This document shows positions 14,109 to 21,962 of a DNA stretch of 64,000 bases, piece by piece. Location: positions 124,001 to 188,000 of the forward strand of contig NZ_NWMW01000002.1 of assembly GCF_002351485.1 (NCBI RefSeq), written 5' to 3'. This stretch comes from Sphingomonas spermidinifaciens. Its GTDB lineage: Bacteria > Pseudomonadota > Alphaproteobacteria > Sphingomonadales > Sphingomonadaceae. The notes beneath the pieces were generated by a model that saw nothing but the letters and a program-made list of their open reading frames with translations, did no database searches and was not told the DNA's origin. A program made the position numbers and the translations under genes. Numbering within the stretch: position 1 is the stretch's first letter; each line of letters begins with the position of its first letter.

Positions 14109-16193
14109 TCACCCGAACAGCCCATGCAGCCACCAGCTGAGGTCGCCCGAGACACTGCGCATCCCGTCGCCGCGGCGGTAGAGCCAGTAGCGGCGGCCGT
14201 CCTCGTCCTCGACGCGGAAATAGTCGCGGACGGCGTGTGCCTCTCCCAGCCGGCGCCACCATTCGCCGTGGATGCGCTCGGGCCCGTCGGCGCGGACGAC
14301 GCGGTGGCTGACGCCGCGCCAGGTGAAGCGCGCGGGCGGTCGGTCGGGCAGTTCGGCGACGACATGGTCGAGGCGCTCGGGACGCTTGAGCAGCCGCGCG
14401 GGGCGCGGCCATTCGGGGTGCCAGGCGGGGATGTGGTCGGCATCGCCCAGGCGGCGCACATCGTCGGCGGCGAGGCGCGAGGGTGGAGCCGCATCGGGCG
14501 CGAGCGGCGGCGCGGGGGCGGCCGAGCGTTCGGGCACGTCGCTCTCGACCGCGCGCACGCGCCACAGCCGGGCCATGCCGATGCGGTTGGCGATCGCGTC
14601 GATGAGGGGGGCGAGGTCGGGCGCCGCCTCGGCATCGAGTCGCTCGTCAAAGGGCATGGGGCCGAGCGGCTCGGCGCGGCGGACATGGAGCGTCATCGCG
14701 TCGATGCCATAGCCGGGCTCGACCTCCTCGATCCGGCGGGCGATGAGGCGGAGGATATGCGCGGGATCGCGGCTGGCGCGGGCGAGGCCGATGCGGAGCC
14801 GCTGCGGCACATGATCGACGCGCTCGGCGACGAGCTCGATCGCGCGTGCGCCGAGGCCGGCGGCGGCGAGTTCGGCGGTGAGGCGGGGAACGAGTTCGCC
14901 CAGCCAGTGCGCGATCCCCTCCGCGGTGGCGATCGGTTCCAAGAAACCCTGGCGGCAGGCGATGGCGGTGCGCGGGATGACGGGATCGAGCGGTTCGGCC
15001 ACGCGGCCCAGCGCCTGATCGAGGCGTTCGAGCGCACGGGCGAAGCGGCGTGCGAGGGGGCCGCGCGGCAGCTCGGCGAGCTGGCCGATCCGCTCAATCC
15101 CGAAGCGCCGCAGCATCTCGACATCGGCGGAATCGAGGCGGAGCGCCGCGGCGGGCAGGGGGGCAAGCCAGTCGGCATCCTCGCCGGGCGGGCAGAGCAG
15201 CACGCGGTCGGGCGTTGCCGCTGCAGCTTCCTGCTGTCGCGCACGCCGCGGGGCATAGGGATTGCCGTCGTCGCGCGGGTGGCGGATGCGGAAATCGGGG
15301 GCGTCGGCCAAGTTCGACTGCCTCGCCTGGCGCATCCCGGCATGGCGCGGGCGCGGCGCGGCGAAGCTCGGCTCGCCAGGCGGCGCGCCGTGGCGGACGA
15401 GCGCGGCGGCGGCGCCGGGCGTGCCGGCAACCGCGATCCGCGCGCCATGCCCCGCACGGCCAAGCACCGCGACGATGCGCGCTGCCATCGCCGCCTCCCC
15501 CCCAAACAGATGCGAGACGCCGGTCAGGTCGAGGAAGATCAGGTCCTCGCCCCCCACCGCCACCGCCGGGCTCCATTTACGCGCGAGCGCGACGGCGAGG
15601 CGTCTCAGGCCCGCGGCGTCAGCGGCGGGATCGGCGGGGTGGACGATGAGACCCGGCACCATCGCGCGCGCGGCGGTGAGCGCCAGCCCCCGCTTGAGGC
15701 CCAGCGCCCGGGCGGCAGGGCAGGCGGCGTGGACGACGACCTTCGCCCCCTCGCGCAGGCTGGTGACGACTGGCGGGTTCGCAGGCGCAGGGTTGGCGGC
15801 GCGCATGGTTTCGCGGCGGGGTGGGGCCGGCGGCTGGTCCTTGAGCGAGAAGGGGACATGGCCACGCGCCTCGTCGGGGCGGAGCGCGCGGAATGGATGG
15901 TCGGCTGCCTCGCTGCGCCGGCCGAGCTCGCGCATCGGCGGGCGCTGGTGCGCGGGAAGGCGGGCGATCTCGGCCTCGACCGCATCGGCGCAGCCGCGTG
16001 CCCAGCGCGCGCCGGGTCGCCAGCCGGGCGTGTTGGGCACCGAACATTCGTTGGCGCGCTCGTCGGCGACCGCTGCCGCCAGCGCGCTCATGTCCGCGGC
16101 CGCGCGCTCAGGCGGCGGCTCGGGAATCGCGCCCGTCCGCCGCAGCCGGTCGATCGACCAGTCGGGCAGGCAGAGCGCAGCGACCCGTCGCAT
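14109..16193 (-). CDS. imuB: ImuB, inactive Y-family polymerase-like protein, with two atypical insertions
   Basis: A 694-residue ImuB. The N-terminus MRRVAALCLPDWSIDRLRR is the family hallmark and fixes the start at 16193, inside the end of imuA. The polymerase-like core (AACPAARALGLKRGLAL, FLDLTGVSHLFGGE) lacks the acidic triad of active DinB enzymes, as usual, and the C-terminus ends in the ImuB/DnaE2-interacting LSWWLHGLFG. ImuB links DnaE2 to the beta clamp. Two stretches look foreign: about residues 50-125 (Arg/Pro-rich, with PAHQRPPMRELGRRSEAA) and about residues 270-330 (DFRIRHPRDDGNP), the latter resembling translated intergenic repeats. Confidence 0.9.
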   Translation of the reverse strand: MRRVAALCLPDWSIDRLRRTGAIPEPPPERAAADMSALAAAVADERANECSVPNTPGWRPGARWARGCADAVEAEIARLPAHQRPPMRELGRRSEAADHPFRALRPDEARGHVPFSLKDQPPAPPRRETMRAANPAPANPPVVTSLREGAKVVVHAACPAARALGLKRGLALTAARAMVPGLIVHPADPAADAAGLRRLAVALARKWSPAVAVGGEDLIFLDLTGVSHLFGGEAAMAARIVAVLGRAGHGARIAVAGTPGAAAALVRHGAPPGEPSFAAPRPRHAGMRQARQSNLADAPDFRIRHPRDDGNPYAPRRARQQEAAAATPDRVLLCPPGEDADWLAPLPAAALRLDSADVEMLRRFGIERIGQLAELPRGPLARRFARALERLDQALGRVAEPLDPVIPRTAIACRQGFLEPIATAEGIAHWLGELVPRLTAELAAAGLGARAIELVAERVDHVPQRLRIGLARASRDPAHILRLIARRIEEVEPGYGIDAMTLHVRRAEPLGPMPFDERLDAEAAPDLAPLIDAIANRIGMARLWRVRAVESDVPERSAAPAPPLAPDAAPPSRLAADDVRRLGDADHIPAWHPEWPRPARLLKRPERLDHVVAELPDRPPARFTWRGVSHRVVRADGPERIHGEWWRRLGEAHAVRDYFRVEDEDGRRYWLYRRGDGMRSVSGDLSWWLHGLFG

Positions 16194-16851
16194 CGCAAGC
16201 CTCCAATAGCCATTCCCCGGATTCGCCGCCGCGCTGTCGCACCAGCGCCGCATGCCAGCGCGCCCGCCCCACCCCCGCCACGGCGAGCGGGGCCGAGGGG
16301 GCGCAGCCGATCCGCCAGCGCGTCACCGCCGCAGACGGCACGCCCAGCGGATCGACGCCGCTCCGCCCGTGCCGCTTTAGCATCAGCGCGATCGTGCGTC
16401 CGCCCTCCGCCGCGAGTTGCAGCCGACGCGTCGCGGGCAGGCCGACACGCTTCACCTCGCCAATCACTGCGCCGAGGCCCCGGTGGCGAAGCCCCTCCTC
16501 CATCAGCGCCAGCACCTCGGCATCGTCGGCCGCCTCGGCATAGAGGACACGCTCGGTCGCGAGACCGGCTTGCGCGAGGCCGGGGGCGAACAGGTCGCGG
16601 CGGCGGACGATCCAGAGGACGGTCCCCCATGCGCGCGCGGCGATTCCAGTCAGGAACAAGGTCGCCGCCGCGTCGTCGGCAAGGTCGGGGGTGGCCCCCA
16701 CCACCTCGTGCAGCGCATTGAGCCGGAGACCGCCCCCCGCCAGCCGATCGTCGATCGCGCCGATGCCGAACGGCAGCGCCGGCCGCCGGCGGAAACCGGT
16801 GCCCTCGATGGCGTTCAGCGCTTGGCGCAGCTCGGCTAGGGTGGCGGACAT
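16108..16851 (-). CDS. imuA: ImuA, RecA-like SOS mutagenesis protein
   Basis: A 247-residue protein of the ImuA/SulA-related RecA-like family: MSATLAELRQALNAIEG, then LNALHEVVGATPDLADDAAATLFL and TVLWIVRRRDLFAPGLAQAGL. It supports ImuB/DnaE2 translesion synthesis by binding RecA and ImuB. The start ATG at 16851 lies 22 bp from the LexA box; longer in-frame openings upstream would cross the operator. The 3' end overlaps imuB by 86 bp, an unusually long overlap. Confidence 0.88.
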   Translation of the reverse strand: MSATLAELRQALNAIEGTGFRRRPALPFGIGAIDDRLAGGGLRLNALHEVVGATPDLADDAAATLFLTGIAARAWGTVLWIVRRRDLFAPGLAQAGLATERVLYAEAADDAEVLALMEEGLRHRGLGAVIGEVKRVGLPATRRLQLAAEGGRTIALMLKRHGRSGVDPLGVPSAAVTRWRIGCAPSAPLAVAGVGRARWHAALVRQRGGESGEWLLEACDATGRCALPARLVDRPAAADGRDSRAAA

Positions 16852-16873
16852 GACGACTCGGTTGAACCAGAAT

Positions 16874-16888
16874 GTTCCTATTCTGTTC
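16874..16888. promoter_or_regulatory. LexA (SOS) box, GTTC-N7-GTTC
   Basis: GTTCCTATTCTGTTC is an exact match to the alphaproteobacterial LexA operator consensus GTTC-N7-GTTC. It is placed immediately upstream of imuA, the position expected for LexA repression of the imuA-imuB-dnaE2 operon. Confidence 0.88.
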
Positions 16889-16982
16889 CAACAATGGCGG
16901 GAGTCAATCCGCCATTCGTCTCGAAATTTACAGGGCAGCGATGCTGACCCATTTACAACCGCATCGGCGCGTGTTGTAATTT

Positions 16983-16988
16983 TATAAT
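16983..16988 (+). promoter_or_regulatory. Candidate -10 element upstream of the 2-oxoacid dehydrogenase operon
   Basis: A perfect TATAAT lies in an AT-rich patch (about 16970-16990) that stands out in this GC-rich region, 65 bp before the E1alpha start. No good -35 is seen at 16-18 bp, so the call is tentative. Confidence 0.3.
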
Positions 16989-17053
16989 AGAGCCGTGACC
17001 CGACGAATCGGGCCGTGCCGAGCGCCTTGCGCACGAAGTTTGGAGAGTTTGAC

Positions 17054-18337
17054 TTGTCAGGCGACGTTCCCGCCAATCGCCCGCCCTTGTCGTTGCACGT
17101 GCCCGAGCCGCGGTTCCGGCCCGGTGACGCCGTCGATTATGCCCATGTCGAGGTGCCGCCCGCAGGATCCGCGAGGCGGCCAGAGCCCGGCGATGCCGCC
17201 GCGAGCTTCCACGAACTCGCCTTCGGCCTGGTCCGCGTGCTCGACGAGGAGAACCGCGCCGTCGGTCCCTGGGCGCCGCGGCTGTCGCCCGATGTGCTGC
17301 GGCAGATGCTGCGCAACATGGCACTGGTCCGCGCCTTTGACGAGCGCATGTTCCGCGCGCAGCGACAGGGCAAGACCAGCTTCTACATGAAGTCGACCGG
17401 CGAGGAGGCGGTGTCGGTCGCCGCCGCCATGGCGATGCAGCGCGACGACATGTGCTTCCCCAGCTATCGCCAGCAGGGCATCCTCATCACCCGCGACTAT
17501 AGCCTGGTCGAGATGATGAACCAGATCTACTCGAACCGGGGCGACAAGCTGCAGGGCAAGCAGCTGCCGATCATGTATTCGGCGAAGGACTACGGCTTCT
17601 TCTCGATCTCGGGCAATCTCGCGACGCAGTATCCGCAGGCGGTCGGCTGGGCGATGGCGTCGGCGGCGAAGGGCGACAGCCGCATCGCCGCGACCTGGTG
17701 CGGCGAGGGGTCGACGGCCGAGGGCGACTTCCATTCCGCGCTCACCTTCGCCACCGTCTATCGCGCGCCGGTGATCTTCAACGTCGTCAACAACCAGTGG
17801 GCGATCTCGAGCTTCTCGGGCTTTGCGGGGGCGGAGGCGACGACGTTCGCGGCGCGGGCGGTGGGGTACGGCATCGCCGGGCTGCGGATCGACGGCAACG
17901 ACGCGCTCGCCGTCTATGCCGCGACCGAATGGGCGGCCGAGCGCGCGCGCACCAACGCCGGGCCGACGCTGATCGAGCACTTCACCTATCGCGCGGAGGG
18001 GCACTCGACCTCCGACGATCCCACCGCCTATCGCTCCGCCGACGAGGCGACGGGCTGGCCGCTCGGCGACCCGATCCGGCGGCTGCGCGACCATCTGATC
18101 GCGATCGGCGAATGGGATCTCGAGCGCCACGCCGCACAGGATCTCGAACTCGCCGAACAGGTGAAGCGGGCGCAGAAGGAAGCGGAGGCCAACGGCATCC
18201 TCGGCCACGGCCTGCACCAGCCGCTCGATACGCTGTTCGACGGCGTGTTTGAGGAGATGCCCTGGCACCTTCGCGAGCAGCAGGCGCAGATGCTGGCCGA
18301 AGAAGAAGCGAGCGGCCGTCCGTGGGCCCGCAAGTGA
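17054..18337 (+). CDS. bkdA1: Branched-chain 2-oxoacid dehydrogenase E1 component alpha subunit
   Basis: A 427-residue thiamine diphosphate-dependent E1alpha. It decarboxylates branched-chain 2-oxoacids (from Val, Leu, Ile) and passes the acyl group to E2. Visible features are YMKSTGEEAVSVAAAMAM, PSYRQQGILITRDYSL, the ThDP/Mg motif (CGEGSTAEGDFHSALTFATVYRAPVIFNVVNNQWAIS) and the phosphoserine-loop-like YRAEGHSTSDDPTAYR. The N-terminal arm NRPPLSLHVPEPRFRPGD is typical of the BkdA1 form. The start is TTG at 17054 with GGAGAG 6 bp upstream; a GTG at 17015 lacks a ribosome binding site. The gene heads an operon with hydrolase, E1beta and E2. Confidence 0.9.
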   Translation: MSGDVPANRPPLSLHVPEPRFRPGDAVDYAHVEVPPAGSARRPEPGDAAASFHELAFGLVRVLDEENRAVGPWAPRLSPDVLRQMLRNMALVRAFDERMFRAQRQGKTSFYMKSTGEEAVSVAAAMAMQRDDMCFPSYRQQGILITRDYSLVEMMNQIYSNRGDKLQGKQLPIMYSAKDYGFFSISGNLATQYPQAVGWAMASAAKGDSRIAATWCGEGSTAEGDFHSALTFATVYRAPVIFNVVNNQWAISSFSGFAGAEATTFAARAVGYGIAGLRIDGNDALAVYAATEWAAERARTNAGPTLIEHFTYRAEGHSTSDDPTAYRSADEATGWPLGDPIRRLRDHLIAIGEWDLERHAAQDLELAEQVKRAQKEAEANGILGHGLHQPLDTLFDGVFEEMPWHLREQQAQMLAEEEASGRPWARK

Positions 18338-19164
18338 TCGATCGTCGCCATCTGATCGCCGGCGCGGCCGGCACGGCGGCGTTTTTGCTCGCGCGGCCGG
18401 CGATCGCCGGCGCCGTGGCGCCGGTCGAGGAGGACCTTCGCGTTTCGCCCACGCGCACGACCAAGCTTTCCGCATGGCGTCCGGCGCGCTCTCGCGGCAC
18501 GGTCGTCTTCTCGCACGGGCACGGCTCATGGCCCACGCGCTACGAAGCGCTGGCGGCTCGCCTCAATGCGGCGGGCTGGAGCGTGATCGCCCCGGTCCAT
18601 GTCGATTCGATGCGCCACCCCGATCGCGCGAAGTTCACGATGCAGGCGAGCTTCGGCGAGCGGATCGCCGACCTCAATGCCGCGATCGCAGGCGTTTCGG
18701 CCGAGCAGCCGGTGGTGCTGGTCGGGCACAGCTTCGGCACGTTGGGCGCGCTCTGTCTGGGCGGGGCGCTCGGTTATATCGCGCCGTTCCGCGCGCCGCG
18801 AGTGAAGGCGGTGCTGGGCTTCTCGACGCCCGGCAAGGTGCCCGGCCTGATCCAGCCGACGGCCTACACGACGCTCGCCGTGCCGGTGATGGTGGTGACC
18901 GGGACAGAGGATCGCGTACCCGGCTTCGTCGCCGATCCCGCCGACCATCTGTTCGTCAGCGAAACGGCACCCGGCCCGGCCTACACGATCGTCGCCAAGG
19001 ATGGCGGCCATGAGCTCGTCGCCGATGGGGCGGCGCTAACGCGCTACGTGCCGGCGATCGAGCATTTCCTGTCGGCCTATGGCCTTGGCGACGCAAAGGC
19101 GCTGGCGGCGCTCGATAAATGGGCGGCGCCTGCGGGCGACCGCTTCGTGGTGAAAGCAGCATGA
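18334..19164 (+). CDS. Exported alpha/beta hydrolase embedded in the 2-oxoacid dehydrogenase operon
   Basis: A 276-residue alpha/beta hydrolase. A Tat-like leader (DRRHLIAGAAGTAAFLLARPAIA) suggests export, and the catalytic Ser is in GHSFGT (about residue 129) with a likely acid in TGTEDRVPG and His in DGGHELV. Its start is GTG at 18334 in a GTGA overlap with E1alpha, and its TGA overlaps the E1beta ATG, so it is firmly part of the operon. An exported hydrolase between the alpha and beta genes of a cytoplasmic complex is odd; the substrate is unknown. Confidence 0.8.
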   Translation: MIDRRHLIAGAAGTAAFLLARPAIAGAVAPVEEDLRVSPTRTTKLSAWRPARSRGTVVFSHGHGSWPTRYEALAARLNAAGWSVIAPVHVDSMRHPDRAKFTMQASFGERIADLNAAIAGVSAEQPVVLVGHSFGTLGALCLGGALGYIAPFRAPRVKAVLGFSTPGKVPGLIQPTAYTTLAVPVMVVTGTEDRVPGFVADPADHLFVSETAPGPAYTIVAKDGGHELVADGAALTRYVPAIEHFLSAYGLGDAKALAALDKWAAPAGDRFVVKAA

Positions 19165-20219
19165 CCGACGAGATGATCGAAACCGCCGCCCCGGCCGGGG
19201 GCGAGACGAGCCGCATGAACATGATCCAGGCGATCAATTCGGCGCTCGACGTGATGATGGGCCGCGACGACGACGTGCTCGTCATGGGCGAGGACGTCGG
19301 CTATTTCGGCGGCGTGTTCCGCGCGACTGCGGGGCTTCAGCAGAAATATGGCAAGACGCGCGTGTTCGACACGCCGATCACCGAGATCGGCATCATCGGT
19401 GTCGCGATCGGTATGGGCGCCTATGGCCTGCGACCCGTGCCCGAGATCCAGTTCGCCGACTATATCTATCCCGCGCTCGACCAGCTGGTCAGCGAGGCGG
19501 CGCGGCTGCGCTATCGTTCGGCGGGGGAGTTCACCGCGCCGATCACCGTGCGCTCGCCCTATGGCGGTGGCATCTTCGGCGGGCAGACGCACTCGCAGTC
19601 GCCCGAGGGCATCTTTACCCATGTCTCGGGTATCAAGACGGTGATCCCATCGACCCCCTATGACGCCAAGGGCTTGCTGATCGCCGCGATCGAGGACAAC
19701 GACCCCGTCCTCTTTCTCGAGCCCAAGCGCATCTACAACGGCCCGTTCGACGGCAACTGGGACCGCCCGGCGAAGAACTGGTCGGCACATCCGGGCGGCG
19801 CGGTGCCGGCGGGCTATTACCGGATCGAGCTGGGCAAGGCGGCCACGGTGCGCGAAGGCGGCGACCTCACCATTCTCGCCTACGGGACGATGGTGCATGT
19901 GGTGCAGGCGGTGGTCGAGGAAGCGGGCGTCGATGCCGAAATCCTCGACCTGCGCACGCTCGTTCCGCTGGATATCGAGGCGATCGAGGTTTCGGTGAAG
20001 AAGACCGGCCGCTGCATGATCGTGCATGAGGCGACGCGGACGGGCGGCTTCGGCGCCGAACTCTCCGCGCTCGTCACCGAACGTTGCTTCCACCATCTGG
20101 AGGCGCCGGTCGAGCGCGTGACCGGCTTCGACACGCCTTATCCGCACAGCCTCGAATGGGCCTATTTCCCTGGCCCCGTGCGCATCGGCCAGGCGCTCAA
20201 GAAGATCATGAAGGACTGA
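19161..20219 (+). CDS. bkdA2: Branched-chain 2-oxoacid dehydrogenase E1 component beta subunit
   Basis: A 352-residue E1beta (transketolase-like, pyrimidine-binding). Diagnostic segments are NMIQAINSALDVMM, VLVMGEDVGYFGGVFRATAGL, FDTPITEIGIIGVAIGMGAYG and the C-terminal transketolase domain (VHEATRTGGFGAEL). It pairs with E1alpha in the thiamine-dependent decarboxylation step. The ATG at 19161 overlaps the hydrolase stop; a second in-frame Met (NM of MNMIQ) is possible. The E2 gene follows after 2 bp. Confidence 0.92.
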   Translation: MTDEMIETAAPAGGETSRMNMIQAINSALDVMMGRDDDVLVMGEDVGYFGGVFRATAGLQQKYGKTRVFDTPITEIGIIGVAIGMGAYGLRPVPEIQFADYIYPALDQLVSEAARLRYRSAGEFTAPITVRSPYGGGIFGGQTHSQSPEGIFTHVSGIKTVIPSTPYDAKGLLIAAIEDNDPVLFLEPKRIYNGPFDGNWDRPAKNWSAHPGGAVPAGYYRIELGKAATVREGGDLTILAYGTMVHVVQAVVEEAGVDAEILDLRTLVPLDIEAIEVSVKKTGRCMIVHEATRTGGFGAELSALVTERCFHHLEAPVERVTGFDTPYPHSLEWAYFPGPVRIGQALKKIMKD

Positions 20220-20221
20220 CG

Positions 20222-21502
20222 ATGGCGCTGTTCAAGTTCCGCCTGCCCGACATCGGCGAGGGCATTTCCGAGGCCGAGATCGTGGCCTGGCACGTCAAGG
20301 TCGGCGACCGCGTCGAGGAGGACCAGAGCCTTGCCGACATGATGACCGACAAGGCGACGGTCGAGATGGAATCGCCGGTCGCCGGTACCGTCGTCGAGCT
20401 GGCGGGCGAGGTCGGCGATCAGGTGCCGATCGGCTCCACGCTGGTCGTGATCGAGACCGAGGGCGCGGAGGAAGCGGCCGAGACCCCCGCCGCGCCGGTC
20501 ACCGAGGCGGTGGTAGAGGCCGAAAATCCCGGCGTCGAGGAAGTGGTGGCAACGCCCGCCCCTGCACCGACGCCCGCGCCCGCGCCGGTCGCGGCAACAC
20601 CCGCAGCCCCGGAAGCTGCGCCAGCTTCCGCCGAGGATACACGCAAGGTCCTGGCCTCCCCCGCCGTTCGTGCGCGGGCCAAGGACCTTGGCGTCGACCT
20701 GTCGCAGGTCCGGCACGAGGGCGCGCATGTCCGCCATGCCGACCTCGACGCGTTCCTTCGATATAACGGCGCACAGGGCTATCACGCCCCGCACGCCAGC
20801 CGCGCTCGTGAGGACGAGGCCGTCAAGGTCATCGGCATGCGCCGCCGCATCGCCGAGAACATGGCCGCCTCGAAGCGCGCCATCCCGCACTTCACCTATG
20901 TCGACGAGATCGACGTGACCGCGCTGGAGGCGATGCGCGGCGACCTCAACGCCAACCGGGGTCAGCGGCCCAAGCTGACGATGCTGCCGTTCCTGATCGT
21001 CGCCATCTGTCGCACGCTGCCCGACTTCCCGATGCTCAACGCGCGCTACGACGACGAGGCGGGCGTGGTGACGAGGAGCGGCCGCGTCCATATGGGCATG
21101 GCGACGCAGACCGACGCCGGCCTGATGGTCCCCGTCATCCGCGATGCGCAGGACAAGAATGTCTGGCAGCTCGCGACCGAAATCGGCCGCCTGGCCGACG
21201 CAGCGCGCACCGGAAAGGCCAAGTCGGAGGAGCTGTCGGGATCGACGATCACCGTCACTTCGCTCGGCCCGCTTGGCGGCATCGCGACGACGCCGGTCAT
21301 CAATCGCCCCGAAGTGGCGATCATCGGCCCGAACAAGATCGTCGAGCGCCCCGTCTTTGACGGCGACGACATCCGCCGCGCCAAGCTGATGAACCTGTCG
21401 ATCAGCTGCGACCACCGCGTCGTCGATGGCTGGGACGCGGCAAGCTACGTTCAGGCGGTGCGCAAGCTTCTCGAGACGCCGGTCCTGCTCTTCGCCGACT
21501 GA
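20222..21502 (+). CDS. bkdB: Dihydrolipoyl acyltransferase (E2) of the branched-chain 2-oxoacid dehydrogenase complex
   Basis: A 426-residue E2. One lipoyl domain (residues 1-80, lipoyl Lys in MTDKATVEMESP), an Ala/Pro-rich flexible linker, a peripheral subunit-binding domain (VLASPAVRARAKDLGVDLSQV) and the C-terminal catalytic domain with SCDHRVVDGWDAA (HxxxDG). It transfers the branched acyl group to CoA. The E3 lipoamide dehydrogenase is not in this window. The 3' end overlaps the convergent MerR-type gene by 52 bp. Confidence 0.92.
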   Translation: MALFKFRLPDIGEGISEAEIVAWHVKVGDRVEEDQSLADMMTDKATVEMESPVAGTVVELAGEVGDQVPIGSTLVVIETEGAEEAAETPAAPVTEAVVEAENPGVEEVVATPAPAPTPAPAPVAATPAAPEAAPASAEDTRKVLASPAVRARAKDLGVDLSQVRHEGAHVRHADLDAFLRYNGAQGYHAPHASRAREDEAVKVIGMRRRIAENMAASKRAIPHFTYVDEIDVTALEAMRGDLNANRGQRPKLTMLPFLIVAICRTLPDFPMLNARYDDEAGVVTRSGRVHMGMATQTDAGLMVPVIRDAQDKNVWQLATEIGRLADAARTGKAKSEELSGSTITVTSLGPLGGIATTPVINRPEVAIIGPNKIVERPVFDGDDIRRAKLMNLSISCDHRVVDGWDAASYVQAVRKLLETPVLLFAD

Positions 21503-21900
21503 TCGTCGTCCTTGAACGCCGCGAGGATCGGGCAAGGCCCCGCGCCGCCCGATCCGCAGGCGTCCGCCAGCTTCGACAGCGCCGTACGCGCCGCAGTCAG
21601 CGCCGCGATCTGATCGTCGAGGGCGACGACGCGCGCGGCCGCCAGCCGCCGCACGCCTGCGCGGTCACCGACGGCGTCGAGCGCGAGCAGATCCCCGATC
21701 TGGTCGAGCGTGAAACCCGCCGCCTGTGCCGTACGGATGAAGCGCAGCCGCTCGGCCTCCGCCACGCCATATCGCCGGATGCCGCCGCTCGACCCGCCCC
21801 CCGGCGGCCGTTCGGGAACGCCGAGCAAGCCGCGGCGCTGATAGTAGCGCACTGTCTCAACCCCAACGCCGCCTGCTTTTGCAAGTTCGCCGATCGTCAT
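21451..21900 (-). CDS. MerR-family metal-type transcriptional regulator
   Basis: A 149-residue MerR regulator: winged helix MTIGELAKAGGVGVETVRYYQRRGLL, then IRRYGVAEAERLRFIRTAQAAGFTLDQIGDLLAL and a dimerisation helix. It resembles mercury-type MerR, but of its three Hg-binding cysteines only the C-terminal two are present (ACGSGGAGPCPI, spacing C-x7-C), and the position equal to the first is not Cys. A mer-like palindrome lies immediately upstream and the thiol/metal fusion gene is divergent, so it probably controls that gene. An in-frame ATG at 21918 is less likely because it lies in the operator. Confidence 0.82.
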   Translation of the reverse strand: MTIGELAKAGGVGVETVRYYQRRGLLGVPERPPGGGSSGGIRRYGVAEAERLRFIRTAQAAGFTLDQIGDLLALDAVGDRAGVRRLAAARVVALDDQIAALTAARTALSKLADACGSGGAGPCPILAAFKDDDQSAKSRTGVSRSLRTA

Positions 21901-21903
21901 CGC

Positions 21904-21934
21904 TTGTTTCCGTACCATGGTACGGACCCATATG
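21904..21934 (+). promoter_or_regulatory. mer-like operator in a 19-bp-spaced promoter for the glutaredoxin-DUF305 gene
   Basis: The 16-bp perfect palindrome at 21910-21925 (CCGTAC-CATG-GTACGG), flanked by T and A, matches the core of mercury merO (TCCGTAC-N4-GTACGGA). It fills the spacer between TTGTTT (21904-21909) and CATATG (21929-21934), a 19-bp spacing, the over-long spacing that MerR activators correct by DNA untwisting. The -10 match is weak. Confidence 0.65.
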
Positions 21935-21962
21935 GGGTGGGTAAGCCAGTCGGAGAAGGACG

